In this document: positions 1 through 8,605 of the stretch, one piece after another
How positions within the stretch are numbered: the stretch's first letter is position 1
Layout: each line of letters begins with the position of its first letter
Source: Tomocerus qinae
Taxonomy: Eukaryota > Arthropoda > Collembola > Entomobryomorpha > Tomoceridae
Assembly: GCA_020055645.1 (NCBI GenBank)
Contig: CM034548.1
Location: 9,920,001 to 9,984,000, forward strand
Reading direction: 5' to 3'
Length of the DNA: 64,000 bases
Notes under the pieces: model-generated
Databases searched by the model: none
What the model was told of the DNA's origin: nothing
What the model saw: only the letters and a program-made list of their open reading frames with translations
Made by a program: the position numbers and the translations under genes

Positions 1-215
1 AAGTAAGTTATGAATAGTTCACACATCATATTTAATATGAAGACTTAACCTATAAAGAACATAAAAGTTTTATGAGAAAGTTATAAAAGTAAAGCGTCTA
101 GACATATGGATTTCAACAGATTTACAAATCTTGAAATACAACATCTTTTAGGTATTTAGGTCATTAAAAAATAAATAAATTACAAAAAAAAAATACAGTA
201 TAATATAAATGATTC
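1..215. other. AT-rich leader before the first Polinton gene
   Basis: I see no gene here. The stretch is AT-rich and ends in a TATA-like sequence (tataatataaat, about 199-210) just before the first reading frame. I looked for the reverse complement of this stretch near the polymerase end of the element (14.7-17.3 kb) as a terminal inverted repeat and found none by eye, so the left terminus of the Polinton is probably outside the window. Confidence 0.4.
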
Positions 216-623
216 ATGTCATCTACAATGTGTCAGTCGACAACTGAGCTCCAAAGCAAAATGAAAATAAAAGTGGTTGTTAGCTCGGAATATCACCAAT
301 ACCCTTCAATCCTGAACAAACCATGTAGAAAGAAAATAAAAATTGATTACAAACCAATCACTATTCACACAGAGCTAACACTAACTACATCTAAAGATAA
401 GGATGTAGTGTGCTATAGTGTAAACCAACGACAAAAGATTACACAACAGTCGTCATCGTCATTTACACCACCTGTTCTTAATTTCCAGTCTATTACCCCA
501 AAAACGTTGTTATCGACTAATGAGCCTTTTCTGGCTTTACAAACTTTAAATACAGCCGTAAAAGATTCATTAGACATTAATATTTCACCCTCTACAGTAA
601 AACAAATTTTGTCAAATCAGTAA
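216..623 (+). CDS. hypothetical protein at left edge of the Polinton
   Basis: Open frame of 135 codons with no domain I recognise. The N-terminal half is Lys-rich (KKIKIDYKP), the middle is Ser/Thr/Gln-rich, and the C-terminal third (about residues 95-135) could form a short helical region. A TATA-like box lies about 10-15 bases before the first ATG, so if that box is used, translation would more likely start at a downstream Met such as the one at about 261. It is in the same orientation as the capsid block but separated from it by 270 bases that contain the next promoter. It could be an accessory Polinton gene or the 3' exon of a gene starting outside the window. Confidence 0.4.
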   Translation: MSSTMCQSTTELQSKMKIKVVVSSEYHQYPSILNKPCRKKIKIDYKPITIHTELTLTTSKDKDVVCYSVNQRQKITQQSSSSFTPPVLNFQSITPKTLLSTNEPFLALQTLNTAVKDSLDINISPSTVKQILSNQ

Positions 624-802
624 AAATGCTTTCAGGATCTAATTTAATCATCTAATTCTAAATGTGTATTATTATTTTATAGTATTAAAATAGCTCAGTT
701 TTGTTATCCATGCCATTACAAAACAACCATTTTTTTCAAAACGTTTCTACATAAAGTTTATAACGAGGAGTAACACAATAAACTGTTTCCACTTATTATT
801 TC

Positions 803-811
803 CCTATAAAT
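803..811 (+). promoter_or_regulatory. TATA box of the capsid gene block
   Basis: The sequence ctataaata lies about 90 bases before the ATG at 897. A start of transcription about 30 bases downstream (about 833) leaves a 60-base leader. This makes the ATG at 897, not the open frame that begins at 816, the likely translation start. Confidence 0.55.
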
Positions 812-896
812 ACTTTTGAAGTACAGAATAACTCTTCATTTACATTTAACAATTACATTGCTTAACATAAATAAACAAAATAATTACATTTTTAAA

Positions 897-1340
897 ATGA
901 AATCCATATATACTTTTTCCGACGGTCATTATTTAGAGACTCTTCAATCCCAAATTCATAAGGGGACACCTTATAGCGTTAGTTCTAGGGTACAAAGAGG
1001 AGGGGGTTTGTTCTCTACAATGGCAAGATATGTATTGCCAGTCATCAAAAAACATGTCATTGCTAGCGCAAAACGAGCGGCGATTAAAACAGCATCAGAT
1101 GTGCTCTGTGGAACATCCATAAAGCAAGCCATTAAAACAAATGGAATTAATTTAGCAAAGGAAATTGGAAAGAATATTATTTCTTCAGTTAACCAAAAAG
1201 GTTCTGGGAAAGTAAGAAAAAGGAAGTTGTTGACTTCCACATTTGACCATAACGAAAAGAAGAAGAAAAAAATTCAGAGAATAAAACCACCAGTTTTAAA
1301 GAAGGGTATCAGGAGAAATAAAATAGACATACTGTCATAA
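897..1340 (+). CDS. Polinton small capsid/core protein (adenovirus pX/pVI-like position)
   Basis: Predicted 147-residue basic protein. An N-terminal segment leads to an RVQRGGGLF motif (about residues 34-42), followed by an amphipathic, Ala/Ile/Lys-rich helical stretch, and the C-terminal third is very Lys/Arg-rich. Polintons and adintoviruses usually encode such a Gly-rich, basic, membrane- or DNA-binding virion protein just before the major capsid gene; the comparison with adenovirus pX/pVI rests on position and composition, not on alignment. Its stop codon overlaps the start of the next gene by one base (TAATG at 1338-1342). A degenerate homologue, in the same order relative to a capsid fragment, sits at 23.6-23.9 kb on the minus strand, which supports it as a real conserved gene. 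Confidence 0.7.
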   Translation: MKSIYTFSDGHYLETLQSQIHKGTPYSVSSRVQRGGGLFSTMARYVLPVIKKHVIASAKRAAIKTASDVLCGTSIKQAIKTNGINLAKEIGKNIISSVNQKGSGKVRKRKLLTSTFDHNEKKKKKIQRIKPPVLKKGIRRNKIDILS

Positions 1341-2724
1341 TGTCTTTACTCCACACATCATCTCAACCAGCGATTCGTGATCAGGCAGACTTATTTTCAT
1401 CATTATTAACAGGTAAGTTACTTTATATTTTCTACACTAATTTACTGACGGTTAATTTACATTTTTCTCAATAGATACAACTGTAGAATCGAGTTTCTAT
1501 GCTGAATTTAAACCTGTCGTGAACATCCAGGACTCTGATGCAAAATTAGAATTTAAAATAATGGGTAATAGCAGCCACTACCTGAATCTTGGGGATCATT
1601 TTTTAACTCTATGTGTACGTTTGGAACAAAACAATGGTGATCCCATACCTCAAGAAATAGACATTAGCGTCACCAATAACACATTTCATTCTTTGTTTCT
1701 TCAATGTGAGGTATATGTAAACAATCAAATTGTATCTACAACGAATAATTTGTATCCTTATAAAGCTTATTTCGAGGTAGTGTTTTCTTATAGTAGGGAT
1801 TATTATGAGTCACAAGCGTCCTGTACGTTATTTAACCCTGAAGATGACGCGTCTGTGGTAGATACTGCAAATGGTGGTTACTCTGAAAGACGAGATTTAT
1901 TTAAGGGATCCAAAAATGTAGAGTTAGTAGGAAAACTACATATTGACTTGGGTAATCAAAGCCGTTACATTCTTAATGATACAAACGTAAGCATTGTTTT
2001 GACTAGGTCCCCTGATAACTTTGTCATTTTATGTACAAACACCACTCTTGACGAAGATGCTGCTAGTACATTTATCCCCAGAATAAAATTTTTAGACGCA
2101 GGATTGTTCATTAGAAAGGAAATTTTGTACCCAAGTTTGGTTGTTGCCCACCAAAAGCTCCTAGACAAGGAAGAGATTGCAAAATATTTTTATCAAAAAA
2201 AAGGTTTAAAATATTTTACAATCCCAAAAGGGAACCAGTCTTTTGTAGAGGAGAATGTCTTTGTAGCAAATGTTCCCAGTAAAGTAATTTTGGCTTTCGT
2301 ATCTAGCAGAGGTTTTAATGGAGATCTTGCCTTAAATCCATTCAATTTCTATCACTACGATGTCAGCTACGTAGGTGTTTCTGTTAACAATATGCCCACA
2401 CCCATTAGACCCCTTAATTTAAATTTCAAAGACAATAAGTATCTACTGGCATACTATATGCTTTTCACTAGTTTAAAAAATGCTGGAAAAGATGTTGGTC
2501 TCCCCTTCAATAGATATAGTTACTGTACAGGAAACACTTTCTTTGCATTCGACATTTGCCCCTCAGATAGTGAGAACAACATCCTACATTTGGAAAAGTC
2601 AGGTAGTGTCCGTATAGAGCTAAAATTTCATACAGCTCTACCAGAAGCTGTTCACTGCCTTGTATATTCAGATACCCAGGCTGTCTTAGAAATAGATAAG
2701 TATCGACAGGTGGTATCTCACTAA
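1340..2724 (+). CDS. Polinton major capsid protein (double jelly-roll), one intron
   Basis: Two exons, 1340-1412 and 1475-2724, give 440 residues. The 62-base intron has GTAAGT and a pyrimidine-rich tract before ATAG, splitting an Asp codon after its first base. The protein belongs to the family that insect annotations call 'F54H12.2-like', which is the Polinton double jelly-roll major capsid protein; I recognise the N-terminal KLEFKIMGN block, the YFYQKKGLKYFTIPKG region mid-protein and the C-terminal LEKSGSVRIELKFH block. It would form the icosahedral shell of a virion. The intron is supported by the remnant copy at 23.36-23.56 kb, where the same residues are encoded without interruption. 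The start overlaps the upstream stop (TAATG) and the stop overlaps the protease start in the same way. The frame is intact. Confidence 0.88.
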
Positions 2725-3302
2725 TGGATACATTACAATTACAATATATTTTACAACACACAATTGCCGACAGTAATAAATTTGTAAACGTTTTGTCGTG
2801 CGATAAATTGGAATTTGTTCCCAACGAAGAATTTGCCATAATTGTTAATTCAGACCCTTCTACAAAACCTGGCTGTCATTGGTTAGCATTCTTTAAAGAA
2901 AAATCAGACAACTATGTTGAATTTTTTGATAGTTTTGGATTTCCAATTAGCTACTATAATTTAGAATTTCAAAAATTTGTAAATAGATTAAATCTTAATG
3001 TAAGGTTAAGCAAAAAACAATTGCAATCACCAAGCGGGATCGTATGTGGTCAATATTGTGTATACTTTTTGCTAAATAGAAATATCCACAAAAAGTTTCA
3101 AGATATTATTCAACCCTTTGGGAAAAAATTAACTAGTAACGATAGATATGTAGACAAATTTGTCCACTCTATACCGCTATACAATTCTCCCTTTAATAAA
3201 ACATGTAAAATAGATTGTTTGTCTTGTTATAAATGTCATGATACATATAAAAGAAATCCTTATATTCAAACTATTATATCATTATCTAAACATGTAAAAT
3301 AA
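2724..3302 (+). CDS. Polinton adenain-like cysteine protease
   Basis: Predicted 192-residue protein of the adenovirus-type (C5/Ulp1-like) cysteine protease family that matures virion proteins in Polintons and adintoviruses. The catalytic set is visible: His52 in GCHWLAFF, an acidic residue in VEFFDSFG (Asp69), and a Gln followed by Cys108 in SGIVCGQYCVYF. A Cys-rich tail (CKIDCLSCYKCH, near residues 165-175) follows. The ATG at 2724 overlaps the capsid stop as TAATG. The frame is intact, so the enzyme could be functional; the natural substrates would be the small core protein and other capsid precursors encoded next door. Confidence 0.88.
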   Translation: MDTLQLQYILQHTIADSNKFVNVLSCDKLEFVPNEEFAIIVNSDPSTKPGCHWLAFFKEKSDNYVEFFDSFGFPISYYNLEFQKFVNRLNLNVRLSKKQLQSPSGIVCGQYCVYFLLNRNIHKKFQDIIQPFGKKLTSNDRYVDKFVHSIPLYNSPFNKTCKIDCLSCYKCHDTYKRNPYIQTIISLSKHVK

Positions 3303-3304
3303 AA

Positions 3305-4298
3305 ATGAAGAATAAATTTGCAACTATACCTCTCTGTCAATCTGTGTTTAGTCTTTATTGGGTTAGCATGTCTAACAACTTAATTCAGTCCGCTTATTTA
3401 AATCCAAAACATCCAGCGAGTTTTGGAGGCATAAATAGATTAAAAGACGCATTTCCATCAGCATCAATTAAACAAATTCACACTGTGTTGCGAAAAAGAA
3501 GATTGCTATACTAAACATAAAAATATACGTAGAAGGTTTAGACGCCGCCAAATTATTGTTCCAGGTAAAGATTATATTTGGCAAGCCGACCTAATTGATG
3601 TGAAAAAATACAGACGAGAGAACGATGGTTTTAACTTTATCTTGACCATTATTGACGTGTTCAGTAAATATGCCATTGCTATACCTATTCAAAATAAATC
3701 CGCCGAAGAGGTAACAAAAGCTTTTAAATACGTATTTAGTAAGGGAAATACACCAAAATTTCTGAGCACTGATTTTGGGAAAGAATTCTTCAATCGTAAA
3801 TTAATATCGTATTTAACTGACATTAACATTATTTTATTTCGTAATTTTTCAGACAAGAAGTGTAGTGTAGTAGAGCGTTTCAATAGAACATTATTTCTAA
3901 GATTATCTAAACTATTTACGTTTCAACAAAATTGTAATTACACTAATAATTTACAGAATGTAATTACCTCATACAATAACTCAATTCATCGCAGTATTGG
4001 TATCCAACCATCTAAAGTTAACAAATATAATCAATTTGATATCTGGCTAAAACTATATGAGAAAACAATTTCTTTCCGTAATAAATCCAAAACTCTTTTT
4101 CATGTGAACGATGAAGTGAGAATTGTGAAAGATAAGAATTTATTTCAGAAAGGATATGATTCTAATTTTTCTTCGGAAACATTTATGATCTGTAAGGTAG
4201 TTAATACCACCCCAGTTACATATAGAATAAAAGATAAAAATAATATTTGTATTGACGGTATTTTTTATAACGAGGAAATGATTAAAATAAGTGCTTAA
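3305..4298 (+). pseudogene. Polinton retroviral-type integrase, single frameshift
   Basis: DDE integrase that would insert the element into host DNA. The gene is in two overlapping frames: the N-terminal part ends at a stop at 3512-3514, and the catalytic part runs from about 3490 in another frame to 4298. The break fits one extra base in the A-run at 3493-3497; homology would pass from VLRK into the next frame just after it. The catalytic triad is intact: Asp in WQADLID, Asp in LSTDFGKEFF and Glu in CSVVERFNRT. A C-terminal SH3-like segment (RIVKDKNLFQKGYD...) follows; I see no clear chromodomain. The start lies two bases after the protease stop. It is either a recent pseudogene or a sequencing error in a homopolymer. 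Confidence 0.85.
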
Positions 4299-4342
4299 TG
4301 ACATTAACACCCCATTCTTAGTTTATGGATTGACTCAAAAGG

Positions 4343-5077
4343 ATGTCCTTCCATATGTATCTAACGTCCTCTTGTTCTAATTATTTCCCTGATAATACCA
4401 CCAACAATTTCAAGGTACAATTGCCATCTAACCTTAACATCCAGGCACATGAATACGAAGTTTCACTTACCGAGTTGTCACTAAAAATCAAAACAAATTG
4501 TAACGAAAACAATTTTTTTATTAAAAAGTGCTCAAACGACATTAAATCGAATAGTTTTAAAAGCTTTTCAATTCCCAATAGTTCCTTCAGGACTGTATCT
4601 AGCTTAGTAGCTTATATACAATCCATTATTGAAAAAACTGACTATAAAGATCATATAACATTTAATTTTTCGAACATAACGAATAGAGTGTCAGTGACAA
4701 TATATAATTGTGAGGTAAAATTTAGCAAGCAATTGGCAAGTACAATAGGTTTGTGTGAGTTTTATAGCAACGATAGCAGTTATGAGGGTAATATAATTGT
4801 AAATAGTTTAAATCCAAGTACTAACATATTCATTTGTAGTAATATTGTCGAGTCAAGTATCTTTAACAGTAATTATGAGAAGATACTACGTTGTATACCT
4901 GTGAAAACTGGTAATACAGACAGTGTATTTCACCACCTTAGTGATCAATATTTCAAGGTGCCTGAAGGAACATATAATAGTATAAGTATATATTTGAAAT
5001 CAGATAAAGAGGTGGATATATGTTATGAAATTGACGTTGTTAAACTACATTTTAAAAAAGTAATTAATAAAACATAA
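4343..5077 (+). CDS. Polinton penton-like minor capsid protein (single jelly-roll)
   Basis: Predicted 244-residue protein. The N-terminus carries the pattern of Polinton minor capsid proteins: a Ser-rich start, then YFPDNTTNNFKVQLPSNLN and a segment matching the usual WEVGL-E block (YEVSLTELS). In the C-terminal half the FICSNIVESS and LRCIPVK motifs and the final DVVKLHFKK strand are also family features. These proteins are predicted to be single jelly-roll penton subunits capping the vertices of the double jelly-roll shell. The frame is intact. It lies between integrase and ATPase, with a 44-base gap before and a 6-base gap after, in the packed late block. Confidence 0.8.
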   Translation: MSFHMYLTSSCSNYFPDNTTNNFKVQLPSNLNIQAHEYEVSLTELSLKIKTNCNENNFFIKKCSNDIKSNSFKSFSIPNSSFRTVSSLVAYIQSIIEKTDYKDHITFNFSNITNRVSVTIYNCEVKFSKQLASTIGLCEFYSNDSSYEGNIIVNSLNPSTNIFICSNIVESSIFNSNYEKILRCIPVKTGNTDSVFHHLSDQYFKVPEGTYNSISIYLKSDKEVDICYEIDVVKLHFKKVINKT

Positions 5078-5083
5078 CATATT

Positions 5084-5715
5084 ATGACTAATGTAAATGA
5101 AAACGAATATAAGTTCAAACATCCTTGCTCAATCGTTATAGCTGGCACCTCAATGTCAGGCAAAACGACATTTGTAGAAAAAATGTTAGAACACTTGAGC
5201 ACATTGTTCAGTTCTTCAATTACGAATATTGTAATATCCTTTGCTAAAGAACAGAGTTTATACGACCGAATTAGAAATAAACATCAAAACGTAACGTTTG
5301 TAAACAACCTTGAGCTAGATGATTATTATGATTCATTAATCGTCATCGACGATCAAATGACAGATGTAGCAAAAAGCAGGAAAATTCAGGAGTTATTTAT
5401 TAAAGGAGTTCATCATAATAGAAATACAGTTATATTAATTAACCAAAATCTATTTCCTCAGGGACAATTTGGGAAGGATATGAGGTTAAACACACATTAT
5501 TTATGTATTTTCAAATCCCCCTCATTTCTGTCTCAAGTACAATATTTAGGAGGACATATTTTCCTCTTCACCCTTCATTATTAACCCATGCGTATTTAGA
5601 TGCCACCAAGTCTCCATACTCATATTTATTTATAAACTTACACCCAGAGTGTGATGATAGAATACGAATCAGAACCTGTATTTTACCTAGTGAAGATGAG
5701 GTGATTTATACGTAA
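5084..5715 (+). pseudogene. Polinton FtsK/HerA-type packaging ATPase, single frameshift
   Basis: ATPase that would pump DNA into the capsid. Walker A (AGTSMSGKTT, about residues 20-29) and Walker B (LIVIDDQM, about residues 86-93) are intact, followed by the sensor-like NTVILINQN strand. Near 5559-5562 the reading frame shifts: the first frame stops at 5584 while the second continues with HAYLDATKSPYSYLFINLH and ends at 5715, matching the family's C-terminus. One missing T in the T-run would explain it. The start at 5084 lies six bases after the penton gene. Total length without the break would be about 210 residues, normal for Polinton ATPases. It is either recently disabled or a homopolymer read error. 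Confidence 0.83.
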
Positions 5716-5814
5716 GAAGTTTTCTAATCATTTAGCTTTCTCACTCCATCATTCTTGTTTATGAGTTTGGTAGATGAGTATCGTATTTTGGTATTGTCTA
5801 TGTTTCAGTTGAAT

Positions 5815-6168
5815 ATGAGTAGGTGTACAGATAGAAACAAGTTATTTTTGGAACTTTTAAGTAAAGCTAACCCAATTCAAAGAAATAAAGCAATTAAAGA
5901 GGCTACTGCTGACAATCTTCATTGTATCACAGAGGTGGCTGTGAACACATTGAAGGGCAATATCCCAATAAAACCAGAGCTAAAAGAAAAATTAAAAAAG
6001 TATAAAAGTTCAATTCGAAAATTTTCTGAAAAAAAATTATCTGTTAGTAAAAAGAAAAAAACATTTTTAAAGTATAGTAAGCATCTGCCATTATTGTTAC
6101 AACCATTTTTGTCAGCAAGTGGTATCATTATTGGTAGAGTTGTAAGCTCACATTTAAATTTACAGTAA
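5815..6168 (+). CDS. conserved Polinton protein of unknown function (Lys-rich, hydrophobic tail)
   Basis: Predicted 117-residue protein. I chose the ATG at 5815 because family members begin with a short basic N-terminus followed by a LL+xLxKA-type helix; the frame is open from 5755. Conserved features are a VNTLKGNIPIKPELKEKLKKYK block, a Lys-rich linker, and a C-terminal hydrophobic segment (LLLQPFLSASGIIIG) that could be a membrane or virion-internal helix. Related small proteins recur next to capsid genes in arthropod Polintons, but I know of no demonstrated function. It lies 100 bases after the ATPase gene on the same strand. Confidence 0.65.
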   Translation: MSRCTDRNKLFLELLSKANPIQRNKAIKEATADNLHCITEVAVNTLKGNIPIKPELKEKLKKYKSSIRKFSEKKLSVSKKKKTFLKYSKHLPLLLQPFLSASGIIIGRVVSSHLNLQ

Positions 6169-6190
6169 AAAAAGTTTTAATAAATTTTAA

Positions 6191-6954
6191 ATGTCGAAGC
6201 GCATGAAACTAATTCCTGAAAAGGAATACCATCATCTACATACATTAAAAAAGCAAAGCATCTACAGCTTCCACAGTTGTTAGAAGAATCCTCAGTTATA
6301 ACAAAAGATAACGAGGCTTCAAATATATTAACATCTCAAATTCCAGACGATATAAAAAGTCAAATGTATAGTAGTATTATGAAAAGCGTAGGGGAAAATA
6401 TACAATTGATTCTTAGGAAGCCAATTAAAGTAGAAATCGGTGAAACAAAAGCTAATTTGTCTGGACTGGCACCTATAGAAACCCCAGTTTTAAATCAAGA
6501 CGATATAATATTAACACCTGAGGATAAGCTACTATTAGCTTCAGTTCCACCATCAAATAAATCTGCGGTAAAACACATTATGAGCCTTCTCAAGGAAAAT
6601 GAGCAGATATCTTGGGATAATAGAGGCACTGTGAGATTCTTTGCCCAAAATCCATGTGAGGGCTCGAATATAATTGATTTGATAAGCTACATTACTAGAA
6701 ATCTTAAGTGGGTTGTACATCCACCAGGAGTTAACAGATTTTTGTTAGTTTGCAAAAAAATTAATATTCCTAGCACATTGTTAAATACTCGGTTACGTAA
6801 AGAATGGTGTCAACCTACTTTAAAACCTAGAGGAGATAAAACTCGCATAAGTGCCAATATTCTACAGCCTTCAACTTCATCTGAGGTTTCCTGGACAGCA
6901 TTACGGAAAGAAGACCAAATTATAACGTTGGACGAATCAGTGAATAGCAGTTAG
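6191..6954 (+). pseudogene. conserved Polinton protein of unknown function, single frameshift
   Basis: The gene begins with ATG at 6191 (MSKRMKLIPEKEY...), a start typical of this Polinton family. It loses frame at the A6 run 6247-6252, where one frame soon reaches a stop, and continues in another frame to 6954, about 250 residues in all. The C-terminal third has the recognisable ISWDNRGTVRF and GSNIIDLISYITRN blocks (about residues 135-170), a module found in many arthropod Polintons and their relatives, of unknown function. The final 40 residues are Ser/Thr-rich. It is the last gene of the plus-strand structural block. The lesion sits in a homopolymer, as in the integrase and ATPase genes. 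Confidence 0.65.
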
Positions 6955-7030
6955 TAGAAGACTAACATGTAAGAAATTTTAATGTCATTCAATATTATGA
7001 TTTCAATCTATACACAACAAAAATTTGAGA

Positions 7031-7748
7031 ATGGCATCAAAATATTATATTTGTACTACAGGACATGGTATATATAATTTAGATATGGTGACTTTACAGT
7101 CTAGAATTTCCTCTTATACAAATATCAGGCTACAGTATAGTAACGTTTTTCTATTAAATTTGGTAAAATGTGGTTTTTATTACTCAGAAATTGAAGATAA
7201 GTTGTTTTGCTACTTTTGTGGGTGTACTTTATTAAAAAATTTCAATAGTGATAATCCATGGTTGGAACACTCAATTTCCTATCCAAGGTGTCCTCATTTG
7301 CTTCTGCATAAAGGAAATAACTCCAAAGAACCAGACACCAACCTAGAAACCCTTATGGTATGCTTTTTGCTATAATTTAAAAAATGTTTTAATTTAATAT
7401 TAAATTTCAATTTTACTTTAGAAAGTTGATGACATACCATGCATTGCGGACATACGTAACTCAGACCCATGGAGTAATGGTGTGTTGAACGTCTACTACT
7501 ACTATTATCATAAATGTGTTTTATTTGCTAAATATATTTTAAACTTAAATTGCATTGTAGATTTTGTTCAGAAAGCGTTTTTTGTTATGGGTGAAAATTT
7601 ATGTCAAATTTGTATGGAGAAAGAATCCATATATATGATGTCACCTTGTAATCATCTTGTATATTGTTCTAATTGTATTTGTACCCAACAGAAATGTATA
7701 ATTTGTCGTGTACCTCATGTTGGTTTTATGAAAGTTTTTAAATCATAA
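7031..7748 (+). CDS. IAP-like protein with BIR and RING domains (three exons)
   Basis: Exons 7031-7357, 7422-7479 and 7561-7748, joined in frame, encode about 190 residues. Exon 1 holds one BIR domain (about residues 18-90) with the zinc ligands CYFC...W..H......C and the GFYY motif. Exon 2 is a short linker. Exon 3 ends in a C3HC4 RING finger (CQICMEKES to CIICR) like the E3 ligase RING of inhibitor-of-apoptosis proteins. Donors are GTATGC and GTGTGT; acceptors are TTTAG and TGTAG. In insects such proteins block caspases and ubiquitinate death or immune factors; here it sits inside the Polinton between structural and accessory genes, so it was probably captured from a host. It could serve the element by delaying cell death (inference). 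AATAAA signals follow at about 7795 and 7813. Confidence 0.82.
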
Positions 7749-7886
7749 TGTTTTAGTTTTATTGTAATATTTCTTGTAAAATTTATCAATGAAAATAAAT
7801 CACTTGTTCGAGAATAAAATGAAGACTTGCTCAATGTTTATTAACGCATAAAGGAGTAAATTATTCAGTTAATCTTATAATTTCAT
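7749..7886. terminator. convergent 3' ends with polyadenylation signals
   Basis: Two plus-strand AATAAA-type signals (about 7795 and 7813) follow the BIR-RING gene. The minus-strand gene that ends at 7887 points toward them, so this gap serves two converging transcripts. Confidence 0.45.
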
Positions 7887-8329
7887 CTACGAATTATCCT
7901 CCCGATATCTTGAAAGAGCGATCTCATATTGGTCATCTCTTGGATTGTCTATCATCTCATCTGCATACTTCATAACATTTAACCATATTACATTATGATT
8001 GTCCCTTAGTCTCCGAAGATCAAATTTTTCATTCCTGTTAACATACAATTAAAACATTAGTCAACAAATTTTGGTTTATGTAAATGATTAATTACTCACT
8101 CTTCAGCCATGTCCAAAAGTGCTGTCATCAATGACCGAATTGTACGACTCCAACGGTGTATGGTACCCACGCGAAGTTCCTCTTTAATAATTTCAGCGAT
8201 TAAAAGAATTCGTAGTGCAGACCTATTGTGACCCAAAGTACTTACATACACTGTCGCCCCATAATAAGATAAAAGTTCTTTTGCCATATTGATACATGTT
8301 TGAGATCTGTGATTTGGGTTGTAAGACAT
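7887..8329 (-). CDS. unknown two-exon accessory protein (125 aa)
   Basis: Exon 1 is 8329 down to 8100 and exon 2 is 8034 down to 7887 on the minus strand. The donor is GTGAGT and the acceptor TTAACAG; the frame runs through the junction and exon 2 stays open for 48 codons to TAG. The protein is largely helical by composition, with a central block rich in Leu/Ile (ALRILLIAEIIKEEL), a basic WSRTIRS segment and a charged C-terminus. No domain is recognised. It shares an intergenic promoter zone with the divergent dUTPase-like gene. The pairing of two open exons with consensus splice sites is the main evidence that it is a gene. Confidence 0.6.
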
Positions 8330-8537
8330 GATGGCTAAATAAAGTATTGCGAGATGCTGATTCGGTTAAGAGAAATAACTTAATGATAAACAACTACTAT
8401 AAATTCTCTTCTACCACGTTTGTTTTGACTGTCCTTCTAATCACTGCACCGTTTCAGAGCGTGATAGTCAAAAGAGTTCAACTTGTTCTCACACAACATC
8501 AAATACGGTTTATGATTACTACCGTGCATTCACCTAC

Positions 8538-8565
8538 TATAAAATAGATTTTCTTGACCAGTCAC
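8538..8565 (+). promoter_or_regulatory. core promoter of the dUTPase-like gene (TATA plus initiator)
   Basis: A ctataaaata box (about 8537-8546) is followed about 25 bases later by a CAGTCA initiator-like sequence (about 8561), 45 bases before the ATG at 8606. Confidence 0.5.
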
Positions 8566-8605
8566 TTACTGAAGGAGTAGCAAGAAGAAGTGGATTCCTC
8601 AGAAA

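Noticed and set aside
816..896. N-terminal extension of the small core protein
   Set aside because: The frame is open from 816, but the TATA box at 803 places transcription start near 833, and the sequence before the ATG at 897 is low-complexity.
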